Positions 18,776 through 26,900 of a stretch of 64,000 nt of DNA are shown one piece after another. Position 1 is the first letter of the stretch. Every line of letters begins with the position of its first letter. The notes below the pieces were generated by a model. The model searched no databases. It was not told where the DNA came from and was given only the letters and a program-made list of their open reading frames with translations. Source of the stretch: Marinilabilia salmonicolor (GTDB lineage Bacteria > Bacteroidota > Bacteroidia > Bacteroidales > Marinilabiliaceae). The DNA lies in the NCBI RefSeq assembly GCF_003003035.1, contig NZ_PVTS01000002.1:124001-188000 (forward strand). The letters run 5' to 3'. Both the position numbers and the translations under genes were made by a program.

Positions 18776-19020
18776 GCGGGCGGATAGGTTTAAACGGACT
18801 ATATTTTTTTGCTTCTTTTTGGAGCAATGCCAAAAAGAAAATCAATAAAGAAATTAAAATTGGTCTGCTGACTTTTTCAGCAGCCCCTATTTTATCCGCG
18901 AAATTGGATAATTTTCTTATTTCCTTAGGAGAAAGAGTTCGTTGAAGTGTACGTACTCCTCAATCTGTCTGCTCCAGCCCCCGCGGAGCGACAGTTTGGT
19001 CATAATGACATTACCATAAA

Positions 19021-19188
19021 TAGTGCCCTTCTATAAACTAAGCAAAGTTTCTCAAGTTCGCTGTGTCTGTTCAGAAGGTTTCGTTTACAAGGCTTGCCAT
19101 TAGCGGAAATGCGGAGTTTACTCGAGTAAATGAGCAGTTTCCGCTAATGGCGTAACGCAGTAAACGGGACTTTATGGACAGATACTAA
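19021..19188 (+). mobile_element. MITE-like repeat, copy A (full length)
   Basis: 168 bp. The left end TAGTGCCCTTCTATAAACTA and the right end, read inward, TTAGTATCTGTCCATAAAGT form imperfect terminal inverted repeats. The core hairpin has a perfect 14-bp stem, GCCATTAGCGGAAA/TTTCCGCTAATGGC, around a loop with CGGAGTTTACTCGAGTAAAT, followed by GCGTAACGCAG. No coding capacity. It lies just after tsf. Confidence 0.85.
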
Positions 19189-19223
19189 ATAAAGAAGCCC
19201 GATCAAATAAATGACCGGGCTTC
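19187..19223 (-). terminator. Terminator of the rplM-rpsI-rpsB-tsf operon
   Basis: On the minus strand an 8-bp stem GAAGCCCG/CGGGCTTC (19194-19201 with 19216-19223), extended by TCA/TGA inside, is followed by TTTATTT. It lies 30 bp after the tsf stop. Confidence 0.8.
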
Positions 19224-19253
19224 CATTATATTGCGAAAAATTATCAGCAATGA

Positions 19254-20081
19254 TTAGCTGTTCAAAGAGTAACGCTCAAAAGCTGTAACAGTAAGCTCTT
19301 TGTCGGCACCTTTCAGGTATTGCTCAATAGACATCTTGTTGTCTTTCACAAAAGCCTGTTGCAACAGAGTGCTTTCTTTGAAGAATTTACCCAAACGCCC
19401 CTGAGCAATTTTGTCAAGCATAGCTTCGGGTTTACCTTCGTTACGAGCCATCTCTTTACCGATTTCCAACTCTTTATCAATAACATCCTGGGGAACTGAA
19501 TCCTTATCAACAGCAACAGGAGCCATAGCAGCAACCTGCATGGCAACATCTTTACCCATCTGCTCTTCCAGGTCAGCTTTATTAAAACCAACAAGGGTAG
19601 CCAGTTTGTTACCGGGGTGAATGTAAGCAACCACTTTTTCTGCTTCAACCACGTTGAAAGCAGCCAATTCAAGTTTCTCACCAATCACACCAATCTGCTC
19701 GGTAATAACGTCTTTAACAGCAACTCCATCCAATTCCAGCTCGTTCAGTTCAGCAAGCGTTTTGGCTCCCTGAGTAAGTCCGAGATCAAGAATAGACTGA
19801 GCAAGAGCTACGAAGCTTTCGTTTTTAGCCACAAAGTCGGTTTCGCAATTCAAAACCACCAAAGCACCTTTTTTGGCATCATCGGTAACTTTTGAAAGCA
19901 CAACGCCTTCGGTAGCTTCACGGTCGGCACGCTTATTGGCAACAGCCATACCTTTTTTACGAATTACTTCAACAGCTTTATCGAAATCGCCGTCGGCTTC
20001 CTGAAGGGCTTTTTTGCAGTCCATCATACCGGCGCCGGTCATTTGTCTGAGTTTGCTTACATCAGCAGCAGTAATAGCCAT
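19254..20081 (-). CDS. tsf: Elongation factor Ts
   Basis: The nucleotide exchange factor for EF-Tu. 275 residues, a normal length for Bacteroidota. The N-terminal UBA-like domain has KLRQMTGAGMMDCKKAL and the core has NCETDFVAKNESF, both diagnostic. It follows rpsB by 66 bp as in most bacteria and ends at an intrinsic terminator, so it is the last gene of the ribosomal operon. Confidence 0.98.
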   Translation of the reverse strand: MAITAADVSKLRQMTGAGMMDCKKALQEADGDFDKAVEVIRKKGMAVANKRADREATEGVVLSKVTDDAKKGALVVLNCETDFVAKNESFVALAQSILDLGLTQGAKTLAELNELELDGVAVKDVITEQIGVIGEKLELAAFNVVEAEKVVAYIHPGNKLATLVGFNKADLEEQMGKDVAMQVAAMAPVAVDKDSVPQDVIDKELEIGKEMARNEGKPEAMLDKIAQGRLGKFFKESTLLQQAFVKDNKMSIEQYLKGADKELTVTAFERYSLNS

Positions 20082-20147
20082 GATATATAGTTTAAAGGTT
20101 ATTAATAAGAGGAGGTTCGCTTAAAAAAACGAACCCCTCAAACAATA

Positions 20148-20996
20148 CTACTCTTCTTTTTTTGTTTCCTCGTCTGAAGGTTTTGCTTCGTCAGAAGAAG
20201 AGGCAACCGGTTGCTTGTCGGCAGTGTCCTCTTTGCGGGCACGTGCTTTACGACCTTCTCCTTTGTTACCACCTTTCTTGTCACCCTGAGGCTCTTTGTC
20301 TTTCTCAGCTTTACGCTCAGCCAGACCTTCTTTGATAGCCTGAGTCATGATGTCCACGATCAGCTCGATCGAGTTGGAAGCGTCATCGTTGGCAGGAATT
20401 ACAAAGTCCACTTTATTGGGATCTGAGTTGGTATCAACCATACCGAAAACAGGGATATTCAACTTTTGGGCCTCTCTCACGGCGATGTGTTCTTTCATCA
20501 CATCCACCACGAACATAGCAGCAGGAAGACGATTCAAATCTTTGATTGAACCCAAAGTTTTTTCCAGTTTGGCACGCTGACGGGTAATCTGCAACTTCTC
20601 ACGCTTGGAGAGACGGTTCCAGGCATCGTCGCCCATCAGTTTGTCGATTGAACCCATTTTCTTAACGGCCTTACGCACAGTTGGGAAGTTGGTAAGCATA
20701 CCACCCGACCAACGTTCGGTAACATAAGGCATATTGATAGCGCCAACTTTATCAGCAATAATATCTTTTGCCTGCTTTTTGGTAGCAACGAAAAGAATTT
20801 TGCGGCCCGACTTGGCGATTTGTTTTAAAGCATCAGCAGCCTCTTCAATTTTAGCAGCTGTTTTGTGCAGGTCTATAATGTGGATTCCGTTGCGCTCCAT
20901 GAATACATAAGGAGCCATAGCGGGGTTCCACTTTCTTTTGAGGTGACCGAAATGTACTCCGGCCTCTAATAGTTGATCAAAATTAGTTCTGGGCAT
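20148..20996 (-). CDS. rpsB: 30S ribosomal protein S2
   Basis: 282 residues beginning MPRTNFDQLLEAGVHFGH, with the S2 signatures HLKRKWNPAMAPYVF and PVFGMVDTNSDP. The last about 55 residues form a charged Lys/Glu/Asp/Ser tail (from KAEKDKEPQGDKKGG) that is longer than in E. coli and common in this phylum. Third gene of rplM-rpsI-rpsB-tsf. Confidence 0.98.
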   Translation of the reverse strand: MPRTNFDQLLEAGVHFGHLKRKWNPAMAPYVFMERNGIHIIDLHKTAAKIEEAADALKQIAKSGRKILFVATKKQAKDIIADKVGAINMPYVTERWSGGMLTNFPTVRKAVKKMGSIDKLMGDDAWNRLSKREKLQITRQRAKLEKTLGSIKDLNRLPAAMFVVDVMKEHIAVREAQKLNIPVFGMVDTNSDPNKVDFVIPANDDASNSIELIVDIMTQAIKEGLAERKAEKDKEPQGDKKGGNKGEGRKARARKEDTADKQPVASSSDEAKPSDEETKKEE

Positions 20997-21097
20997 TTTC
21001 TTTTGTTTTTTTCGTTTACATTCTGTTTAACGCAACCATTAAGTAGTCCTTTACGCGGAATCTTAACAGTTTAGATACTAAACGTACCAGACGATTA

Positions 21098-21484
21098 TTA
21101 ACGCTTGCTAAACTGGAATTGTTTCCTTGCTTTTGGTTGACCGGGCTTCTTACGTTCCACAACACGAGAGTCGCGGGTAAGAAAACCTTCTGCACGCAAA
21201 GCAGGTTTGTTTTCTTCGTTGATTTTCACGAGTGCTCTGGCAATTGCCAGGCGGGTAGCTTCAGCTTGTCCTTTGATACCACCACCTGTGAGCGTCACTT
21301 TGATATCGTATTCACCGGCAACATTGATGGTATTCAAAGGTTGCTTAACGATATACTGAAGTGTGGGGGTGGGGAAATACTGAGCCAAATCTCTTTTGTT
21401 GACGGTAATCTGACCTTTTCCCTCACTTACATAGATACGGGCAATGGCCTCTTTCCTTCGTCCAATTGCATTAATCACTTCCAT
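21098..21484 (-). CDS. rpsI: 30S ribosomal protein S9
   Basis: 128 residues, beginning MEVINAIGRRKEAIARIYV and ending with the basic tail KKPGQPKARKQFQFSKR that reaches the P-site tRNA. GGGIKGQAEATRLAIARAL is the family signature. It starts 5 bp after the rplM stop. Confidence 0.98.
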   Translation of the reverse strand: MEVINAIGRRKEAIARIYVSEGKGQITVNKRDLAQYFPTPTLQYIVKQPLNTINVAGEYDIKVTLTGGGIKGQAEATRLAIARALVKINEENKPALRAEGFLTRDSRVVERKKPGQPKARKQFQFSKR

Positions 21485-21489
21485 ACTGC

Positions 21490-21945
21490 TTATTTAATGG
21501 TATTAATATCAATTACCTTTGGTTTCTGGGCCTCATGCTTGTGCTCGCTACCTACATATACGAAAAGGTTTTTGAACAGCTTGTTTCCCAGCTTATTTTT
21601 TGGCAACATTCCTTTGATGGTATGCTGAACCAGTTTGGTGGGGTCTTTGGCAAACATCTCGGCAGGAGTTGTTTCACGCTGACCGCCCGGATAACCACTG
21701 TGCGAAAAGAACACACGATCGTTCCATTTTTTTCCGGTAAGCTTCACCTTGTCGGCATTGATAATAATGACATTATCGCCACAATCCAGGTGAGGCGTAT
21801 AATTGGGCTTGTATTTACCACGAAGCAATTTCGCTACGCGGGTACCCAAACGACCCAGCACCATATCGGTGGCATCTACTACAACCCACTCTTTGTTAAT
21901 GGTAGCTTGTGAGGCCGATTTTGTTTTGTAACTTAAAGTATCCAC
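21490..21945 (-). CDS. rplM: 50S ribosomal protein L13 (GTG start)
   Basis: 151 residues with DATDMVLGRLGTRVAKLL, HLDCGDNVIIINADKV and VEHTIKGMLPKN-like (LVQHTIKGMLPKNKLG) motifs. The start codon is GTG at 21945: translation from it gives MDTLSYKT, the N-terminus usual for Bacteroidota L13, and no ATG fits. First gene of the operon with rpsI, rpsB and tsf; its promoter is at 22105. Confidence 0.97.
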   Translation of the reverse strand: MDTLSYKTKSASQATINKEWVVVDATDMVLGRLGTRVAKLLRGKYKPNYTPHLDCGDNVIIINADKVKLTGKKWNDRVFFSHSGYPGGQRETTPAEMFAKDPTKLVQHTIKGMLPKNKLGNKLFKNLFVYVGSEHKHEAQKPKVIDINTIK

Positions 21946-22104
21946 AGTCTTCCTCTTTTGAAAATTAGACCTACATTAAAAAAATAAATTCACACAACAC
22001 ATAGCTGTATCTCTTGCTGCCATTGACGTCGGGCAAACAGCAACAGCAACAAATCATCTGCAATACAATCACTTGTGTCGTTTAGCACGGATAATAATCG
22101 GCCG

Positions 22105-22133
22105 CAAAAGTACGGCTAATTTTATTAATCACC
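22105..22133 (-). promoter_or_regulatory. Promoter of the rplM-rpsI-rpsB-tsf operon
   Basis: On the minus strand the -7 box TACTTTTG (22112-22105) is preceded, at about 19 bp, by a TTGG that can serve as -33 element. The leader to the GTG of rplM would be about 150 nt. Confidence 0.65.
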
Positions 22134-22156
22134 AACCTTTTAGAGATAAAAATTGG

Positions 22157-22240
22157 CAGGGAGCATGGGGCAGGAGCAATGGGCAGAGAGCATGGCGCGG
22201 AGAGCCTTGGGCGTAGAGCATGGGGCAGGTCAAGGCTCTT
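22157..22240. repeat. Degenerate tandem words (AGCATGGGGCAGG type)
   Basis: Successive imperfect units such as GGAGCATGGGGCAGG, GAGCAATGGGCAGA and GAGCATGGCGCGGA. The same words occur at 31870-31905, and in reverse orientation near 39520-39550. Confidence 0.7.
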
Positions 22241-22564
22241 AGCTGTTGACTCTTAGGTAAAGAGTTGAAAGCATAGGAAAGGGAATGACTTGTCCTGAAC
22301 AAGCATTGCAGCAGATGTCAGTCATTCAAATAATTACAAAATGAAAAGTCAACCTGTATCAGGACGGCGCAACACGAAACCCGCAACTCAAAAACAAAAA
22401 TTCCCCCTTCGCTTACCCCCTAACCACCTGAAGGGGGAACGCCCCCCGCAGCGCCTCAACTAAAAGCACAAATCCTAAAAATCAGACACGAAACTCGGAA
22501 CTCTTCTCAATTTCCTTAAACCACAAGATTTCTTCATATTTGCAAGTCGTAAAAAGATAAAAAA

Positions 22565-23035
22565 ATGAGCAACCACGAAGAATATATGAAAATGGCAGCG
22601 AAGCTGGCAGAAGAGAATGTGAAAAATGGAGGAGGGCCCTTTGCAGCGGTAGTGGTAAAAGACGATAAAGTTATTGCCACAGGCTGTAACCGCGTGACCG
22701 ACAAACATGATCCCACTGCACATGCGGAAGTGGAGGCCATTCGCAAAGCCACCCAAAAACTGGGCACCCACGACCTCAGCGGCTGCACCATTTACGCCAG
22801 TTGTGAGCCTTGCCCCATGTGTTTGGGTGCCATTTACTGGGCACGGCTGGATCGTCTTTTCTTTGGTAACACCCGCTCCGATGCAGCCTCCATCGGATTT
22901 GACGATGAGTTTATTTACCTCGAACTTGAAAAACCTATTGATCAACGCTCCATCCCTACTCAGCAAATCGTCACGAAAAACATTAAAGATGCCTTCGAGC
23001 ATTGGGCTCAAAATGAAGATAAAAAAGAATACTAA
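22565..23035 (+). CDS. guaD: Guanine deaminase (cytidine deaminase fold)
   Basis: 156 residues, the same length as the Bacillus subtilis GuaD type. The zinc site is complete: HAEVEAIRKA gives His and the catalytic Glu, and CEPCPMCLGAIYWAR gives the two Cys ligands. The FDDEFIYLELEKP region and the C-terminal KKEY are specific for guanine deaminase and argue against tRNA adenosine deaminase TadA. It converts guanine to xanthine in purine salvage. It starts at ATG 22565 (MSNHEEYMKMAAKLAE). A MITE-like element begins directly after the stop and fills the gap to the next gene. Confidence 0.92.
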   Translation: MSNHEEYMKMAAKLAEENVKNGGGPFAAVVVKDDKVIATGCNRVTDKHDPTAHAEVEAIRKATQKLGTHDLSGCTIYASCEPCPMCLGAIYWARLDRLFFGNTRSDAASIGFDDEFIYLELEKPIDQRSIPTQQIVTKNIKDAFEHWAQNEDKKEY

Positions 23036-23269
23036 TTAGTGTTTGTCCATAAAGTACCATTTACTGCGATACGCTTGCCCGAAAAATCCTCATCCCGATT
23101 GTGTTTTTTGTTGGTTTTTTTCAAAAAACCTTACATAAGTTACTTCGGGACTGCGTATTTTCGGGCTTCGCAGGCCCCCGAAGAAAAATCGGGGCAGGCT
23201 TTGTAATTGGCACTTTCTTGACAAACACATAACCAGAAATAAATTTTGCTTAGTCTATAGATAAACACT
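23036..23269 (-). mobile_element. MITE-like repeat, copy D, with a nested palindromic insert
   Basis: The same family as 19021-19188, in opposite orientation and enlarged to 234 bp. The ends read TTAGTGTTTGTCCATAAAG and, inverted, AGTGTTTATCTATAGACTAAG. The hairpin arms GCCCGAAAA/TTTTCGGGC are kept, but the loop is replaced by a 58-bp palindromic module (23093-23150), and a small extra hairpin GCCCCCGA..TCGGGGC (23173-23196) is present. The element fills the whole gap between the guaD stop (23035) and the next ATG (23273). Confidence 0.8.
23093..23150 (-). repeat. Palindromic module, copy 1
   Basis: Bounded by TCCCGA..TCGGGA, with an inner arm TGTTGG..CCTTACA. Read on the minus strand it aligns with 32921-32980 along its length. 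Confidence 0.7.
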
Positions 23270-23272
23270 TCT

Positions 23273-23797
23273 ATGAGATTACCCCGCGACTTTTTCTCCA
23301 GAGATGTACTGGAAGTAGCTCCCGAGCTTATAGGTAAAATCCTGGTGCGGCGATTTGATGATGGCAGCGAACTCCGGCTTACCATCAACGAAGTGGAAGC
23401 CTACAGAGGCGAAGAAGATCTGGGATGCCACGCCAGTAAAGGACGCACACCCCGCACCGAGGTGATGTATCATCAGGGAGGCCTGGTATATGTTTACCTC
23501 ATCTACGGAATGTACTGGCTGCTCAATTTTACCACAGGAACCGAAGGTCATCCGCAGGCAGTTTTAATTAGGGGAACTACAGAAATTCAAGGGCCGGGAC
23601 GCATCGGACGTGCCCTCAATCTTGACAAATCCTTCTACGGAGAAGACTCCATTTCTTCAAAACGTTTGTGGGTAGAAAACAATAAAAACCTGCCCGGGAA
23701 ACCTAAAATTATCACATCACCCCGAATTGGAATTGACTATGCAGGTGAGAATTGGGCCGGAAAGCACTGGAGATTTATTGAAGGAAACGGATCATGA
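23273..23797 (+). CDS. 3-methyladenine DNA glycosylase (AAG/MPG family)
   Basis: Removes alkylated purines in base excision repair. 174 residues with the family landmarks VEAYRGEEDLGCHASKGRT, the tyrosine-rich GGLVYVYLIYGMYWLLNFT with the intercalating Tyr, and GPGRIGRALN. It is slightly shorter than typical members (about 190-200), but the core is intact, ending GKHWRFIEG. The ATG at 23273 lies 3 bp after the end of a MITE-like element, so the native upstream region has been replaced or displaced and transcription may depend on guaD. Confidence 0.93.
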   Translation: MRLPRDFFSRDVLEVAPELIGKILVRRFDDGSELRLTINEVEAYRGEEDLGCHASKGRTPRTEVMYHQGGLVYVYLIYGMYWLLNFTTGTEGHPQAVLIRGTTEIQGPGRIGRALNLDKSFYGEDSISSKRLWVENNKNLPGKPKIITSPRIGIDYAGENWAGKHWRFIEGNGS

Positions 23798-23933
23798 AGG
23801 GCTCCTGTGTTTACAGCTTTCGCAAAAGATACCATATCGGCGCTGAAGATCTTGCATGCTGAAAGGACCGTTAAATATCCGACCCCCTCAATCTAAAAAA
23901 CATGATAAATTTCATAAAATAAATTAAAACCAT

Positions 23934-23966
23934 TAATTTTGCATCAACCCCATTAATGCAAAATTA
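23934..23966 (+). promoter_or_regulatory. Promoter and inverted repeat at the hybrid regulator start
   Basis: The -7 box TAATTTTG (23934-23941) is part of an 11-bp perfect inverted repeat TAATTTTGCAT/ATGCAAAATTA (23934-23944 with 23956-23966) whose second arm runs into the ATG at 23966. It could be an operator for autoregulation. Confidence 0.55.
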
Positions 23967-26900
23967 TGACCCGTAAAAACCCGATTTTCATCCTGTTAAT
24001 CTTTTTTGCACCCCTCTGGGGAGCTGCAAACCCCCAATCTGTAAGATTTAAAAACCTGAATGTTGAGGATGGATTATCCAGCAACTGGGTAAAATGTTTC
24101 CTTGAAGACTCCCGGGGTTTTCTGTGGATAGGCACAAGCGATGGCCTCAACAGGTACAATGGCTATCAATTTGAAACCTATAAATACAGCAGCGATTCTA
24201 TCGAAAGCCTCAACGACAATAACATCAATGTTATTTTTGAGGATAGAAACAAGAAACTGTGGGTTGGAACACACTGGGGAATAAACCTGTACCTCAGGGA
24301 TCAGAATCGTTTTATGAGTATTCCGGGATTGGAAAATTATGTCTCCGACATCTTTGAACTCCCAAATGGGGAATTACTAATAGGTTCACCGGGAGGCCTC
24401 TATCTACTCAACCCAAAATCATTGTCTGTACTCCAGATAAACCCGCGACTAAAAATTGAAAAAATATCCGGAGACTCTTATGGAAATATTTTCATCGCCG
24501 GAGCCCATGGAGCCTGTCTCTTCAAAGCATCTGAAATACCCAATGCTCTCTTCAAACCGCCCGATGACGAAACCTCTCTTCTGTCCGGATGCTTTATCAA
24601 CAGTATGCTCATTGACAGCCACGACCGAATATGGCTGGGCACCAGCAGTTACGGACTCACCCTTCTAATCCCTGATTCAACACATACCAGGTTCTCATCT
24701 CAACGTTTTCAACATGATCGGAATGTTCCCTCTTCCCTCAGCAAAGGAGCCATTCTTTCGATTGAAGAAGGACCTGACGGCAACATCTGGGTGGGTTTGG
24801 AAAACGGAGGCCTGAATATCCTGACTCCCCCGGACAAAAAAAATGACCAGCCTGTTGTTGAGCATTTCACTCATTCTCCGGTTGACAAACGCTCCCTGTC
24901 ATTCAATTCTATTCATGCCCTCTACAAAGATTCCAAAGGCATTATGTGGCTTGGATTGTATAGCAACGGTGTCGATTTCTACCACCAAAACCTTTTTCAG
25001 TTCAGCCACTATTATTCCCTTCCGGGAGTTCAAAATTCCCTTACCAGCAACTCTGTCAACACCTTTCTGGAACTGGAGAACGAAATTCTCATTGGCACCG
25101 AAAACGGCCTCAACACCTTAAATAAACAGTCAGGAGATATTGGTCTCTATCTGCCCGAAACAGAAGATCAGGATCGCCAGATTGTCTGGTCACTGCTTCG
25201 CGACAAAAAAGGCCGCATCTGGATTGGAACCTGGGACAATGGAATAATCGTCTATGATCCTGAAACAGGAGAAAAAAGAAACTTCAGGCATGATCCGGAT
25301 AACCCTCATTCATTGGGAAACAACCATGTATTCGGAATCATCGAGGACAGCCGGGGCACAATCTGGGTCGCCTGCCTGGGAGGTGGTCTGAACCGCTACA
25401 GCCCTGAAAAACAAAACTTCAAAAGATACCAGTTTGGCAATCCCGTAAACAGCATCAGCAACGACTGGGTCGTAACGCTTATGGAAAGCAGCAACGAGGA
25501 AATCTGGATTTCCACCACCCGGGGACTCAACGTACTTAATCTGAAAACAAACCGGTTTCACACTTTTTGGCATGCACAAGACAATCCGGCCAGCATCAGT
25601 TCTGACAATGCCATTTGCCTCTTTGAAGACAGCAAAAAAAATATATGGATAGGAACAAAAAACGGATTGAACCTTTTCATCAGAAAAGACTCCTCATTCA
25701 TGCGCTATGGGACTAACCATGGCCTCTCGGACAACACCATTAACGCCATCCGGGAAGATGAGTCAGGCAACTTATGGGTTTCTTCCAAGAAAGGACTATC
25801 GCGAATTGTAAATGGCATTTCCTGCCCAAAAAGTCCTGTAATTCAGAACTTTGACATTCACGACGGATTGCAGGGACTGGAATTCAACAGACGATCTGCT
25901 CTGAGAACAAAAGACGGCCGTTTGTTCTTTGGCGGGATGAACGGGTTCAATGTTTTCGACCCGCAGGATATAAGAACCGAAACCCATCATCCTCCGGTTG
26001 CATTCAGCGACTTCCTGCTCTTCAACAAAACTGCTGAGATCGGAACTCCGAATGCCCCGCTGGAGAAACACATCAATGAATGCAGGAAGGTGGAATTGCA
26101 GCACGATCAATCGGTTTTTACCATTAAATTTGCCTCTCCCGAATACCTGCATCCCCAAAAAGTAAAATATGCCTACCAGCTGAAAGGTTTTGATGCGCAA
26201 TGGACCGAGGCAGACCAAAGCCGGTCGGCAACTTACACCAACCTCAATGCAGGTGAATACACTTTTCTGGTTGCCGGCACCACGGGAACCGACTTTAATT
26301 ACAACACGGCAGCATCAGTCAGCATTATCATTCACCCTCCCTGGTGGCTCTCACTCCCGGCAAAGATCCTGTACGTAATACTGATAGTGCTGACGCTATA
26401 CTTTTTCAGACGGTACACTATAATCTCCGTCAACATGAAAAATAAACTTTGGCTCGACCATCTTCAAAAAGAGAAAGAGGAAGAACTGACGCAAATGAAA
26501 TTGCAGTTTTTCACCAATATTTCGCACGAACTGCGCACCCCCCTGACAATCATTCTTAACCCATTAATAAAACTGAAGGAAAAATGGAACAACTCCCCTG
26601 AACTTCAAATTATCCATCACAACTTTCTTAAAATCAACAGGCTTGTTGACCAAATCCTTAATTTCCGACGAATAGAAAGCGGAGCAATGCCCGTGAGTAA
26701 AACTCCTTTTGATGTTATCTGTACAGTTAAAGCTACGGCTGACAATTTTGCCTATCAGGCCAGAGCCGCAAAAATCGACCTCTTCTTTCAAACAACACAC
26801 TCCAAACTACTGATTATTCACGACCAGGAGAAAATCGACCTCATACTCACCAACCTGATTTCCAATGCAATAAAATTCACTCCCAAAAAAGGAGAAATTT

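Larger units (their letters stand above)
18325..19253. other. Long repeat-rich non-coding block between tsf and pyrH
   Basis: No gene is supported over 929 bp. In order it holds the pyrH promoter (18349), a short-word tract with GGCAGAAG units (about 18444-18470), a GC-rich block with an inverted repeat GAAGCCAAAAT/ATTTTGGCTTTC (18719-18775), a Lys-rich out-of-frame remnant, a full MITE-like element (19021-19188) and the tsf terminator (19187-19223). Small open frames here have no family character. Confidence 0.7.
21946..22564. other. Divergent intergenic region with degenerate word repeats
   Basis: Between rplM (minus) and guaD (plus). It holds the ribosomal operon promoter (22105-22133) and a degenerate tract of AGCATGGGGC-like words (22157-22240). 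The rest shows no gene, no clear riboswitch or leader hairpin, and no obvious guaD promoter. Confidence 0.6.

Noticed and set aside
18564-18945. Short open frames with Phe/Lys-rich ends in the tsf-pyrH gap
   Set aside because: They run through a GC-rich inverted repeat and an A/T tract and show no signal peptide or motif; they look like repeat sequence.
19021-19188. Integron attC site
   Set aside because: The element has a long hairpin and GTAACG near one end, but lacks the GTT/AAC core-site pair, has terminal inverted repeats, and no integron integrase is present.
22475-23011. 178-codon open frame opposite guaD
   Set aside because: Antisense shadow of the guanine deaminase gene, with no independent evidence.
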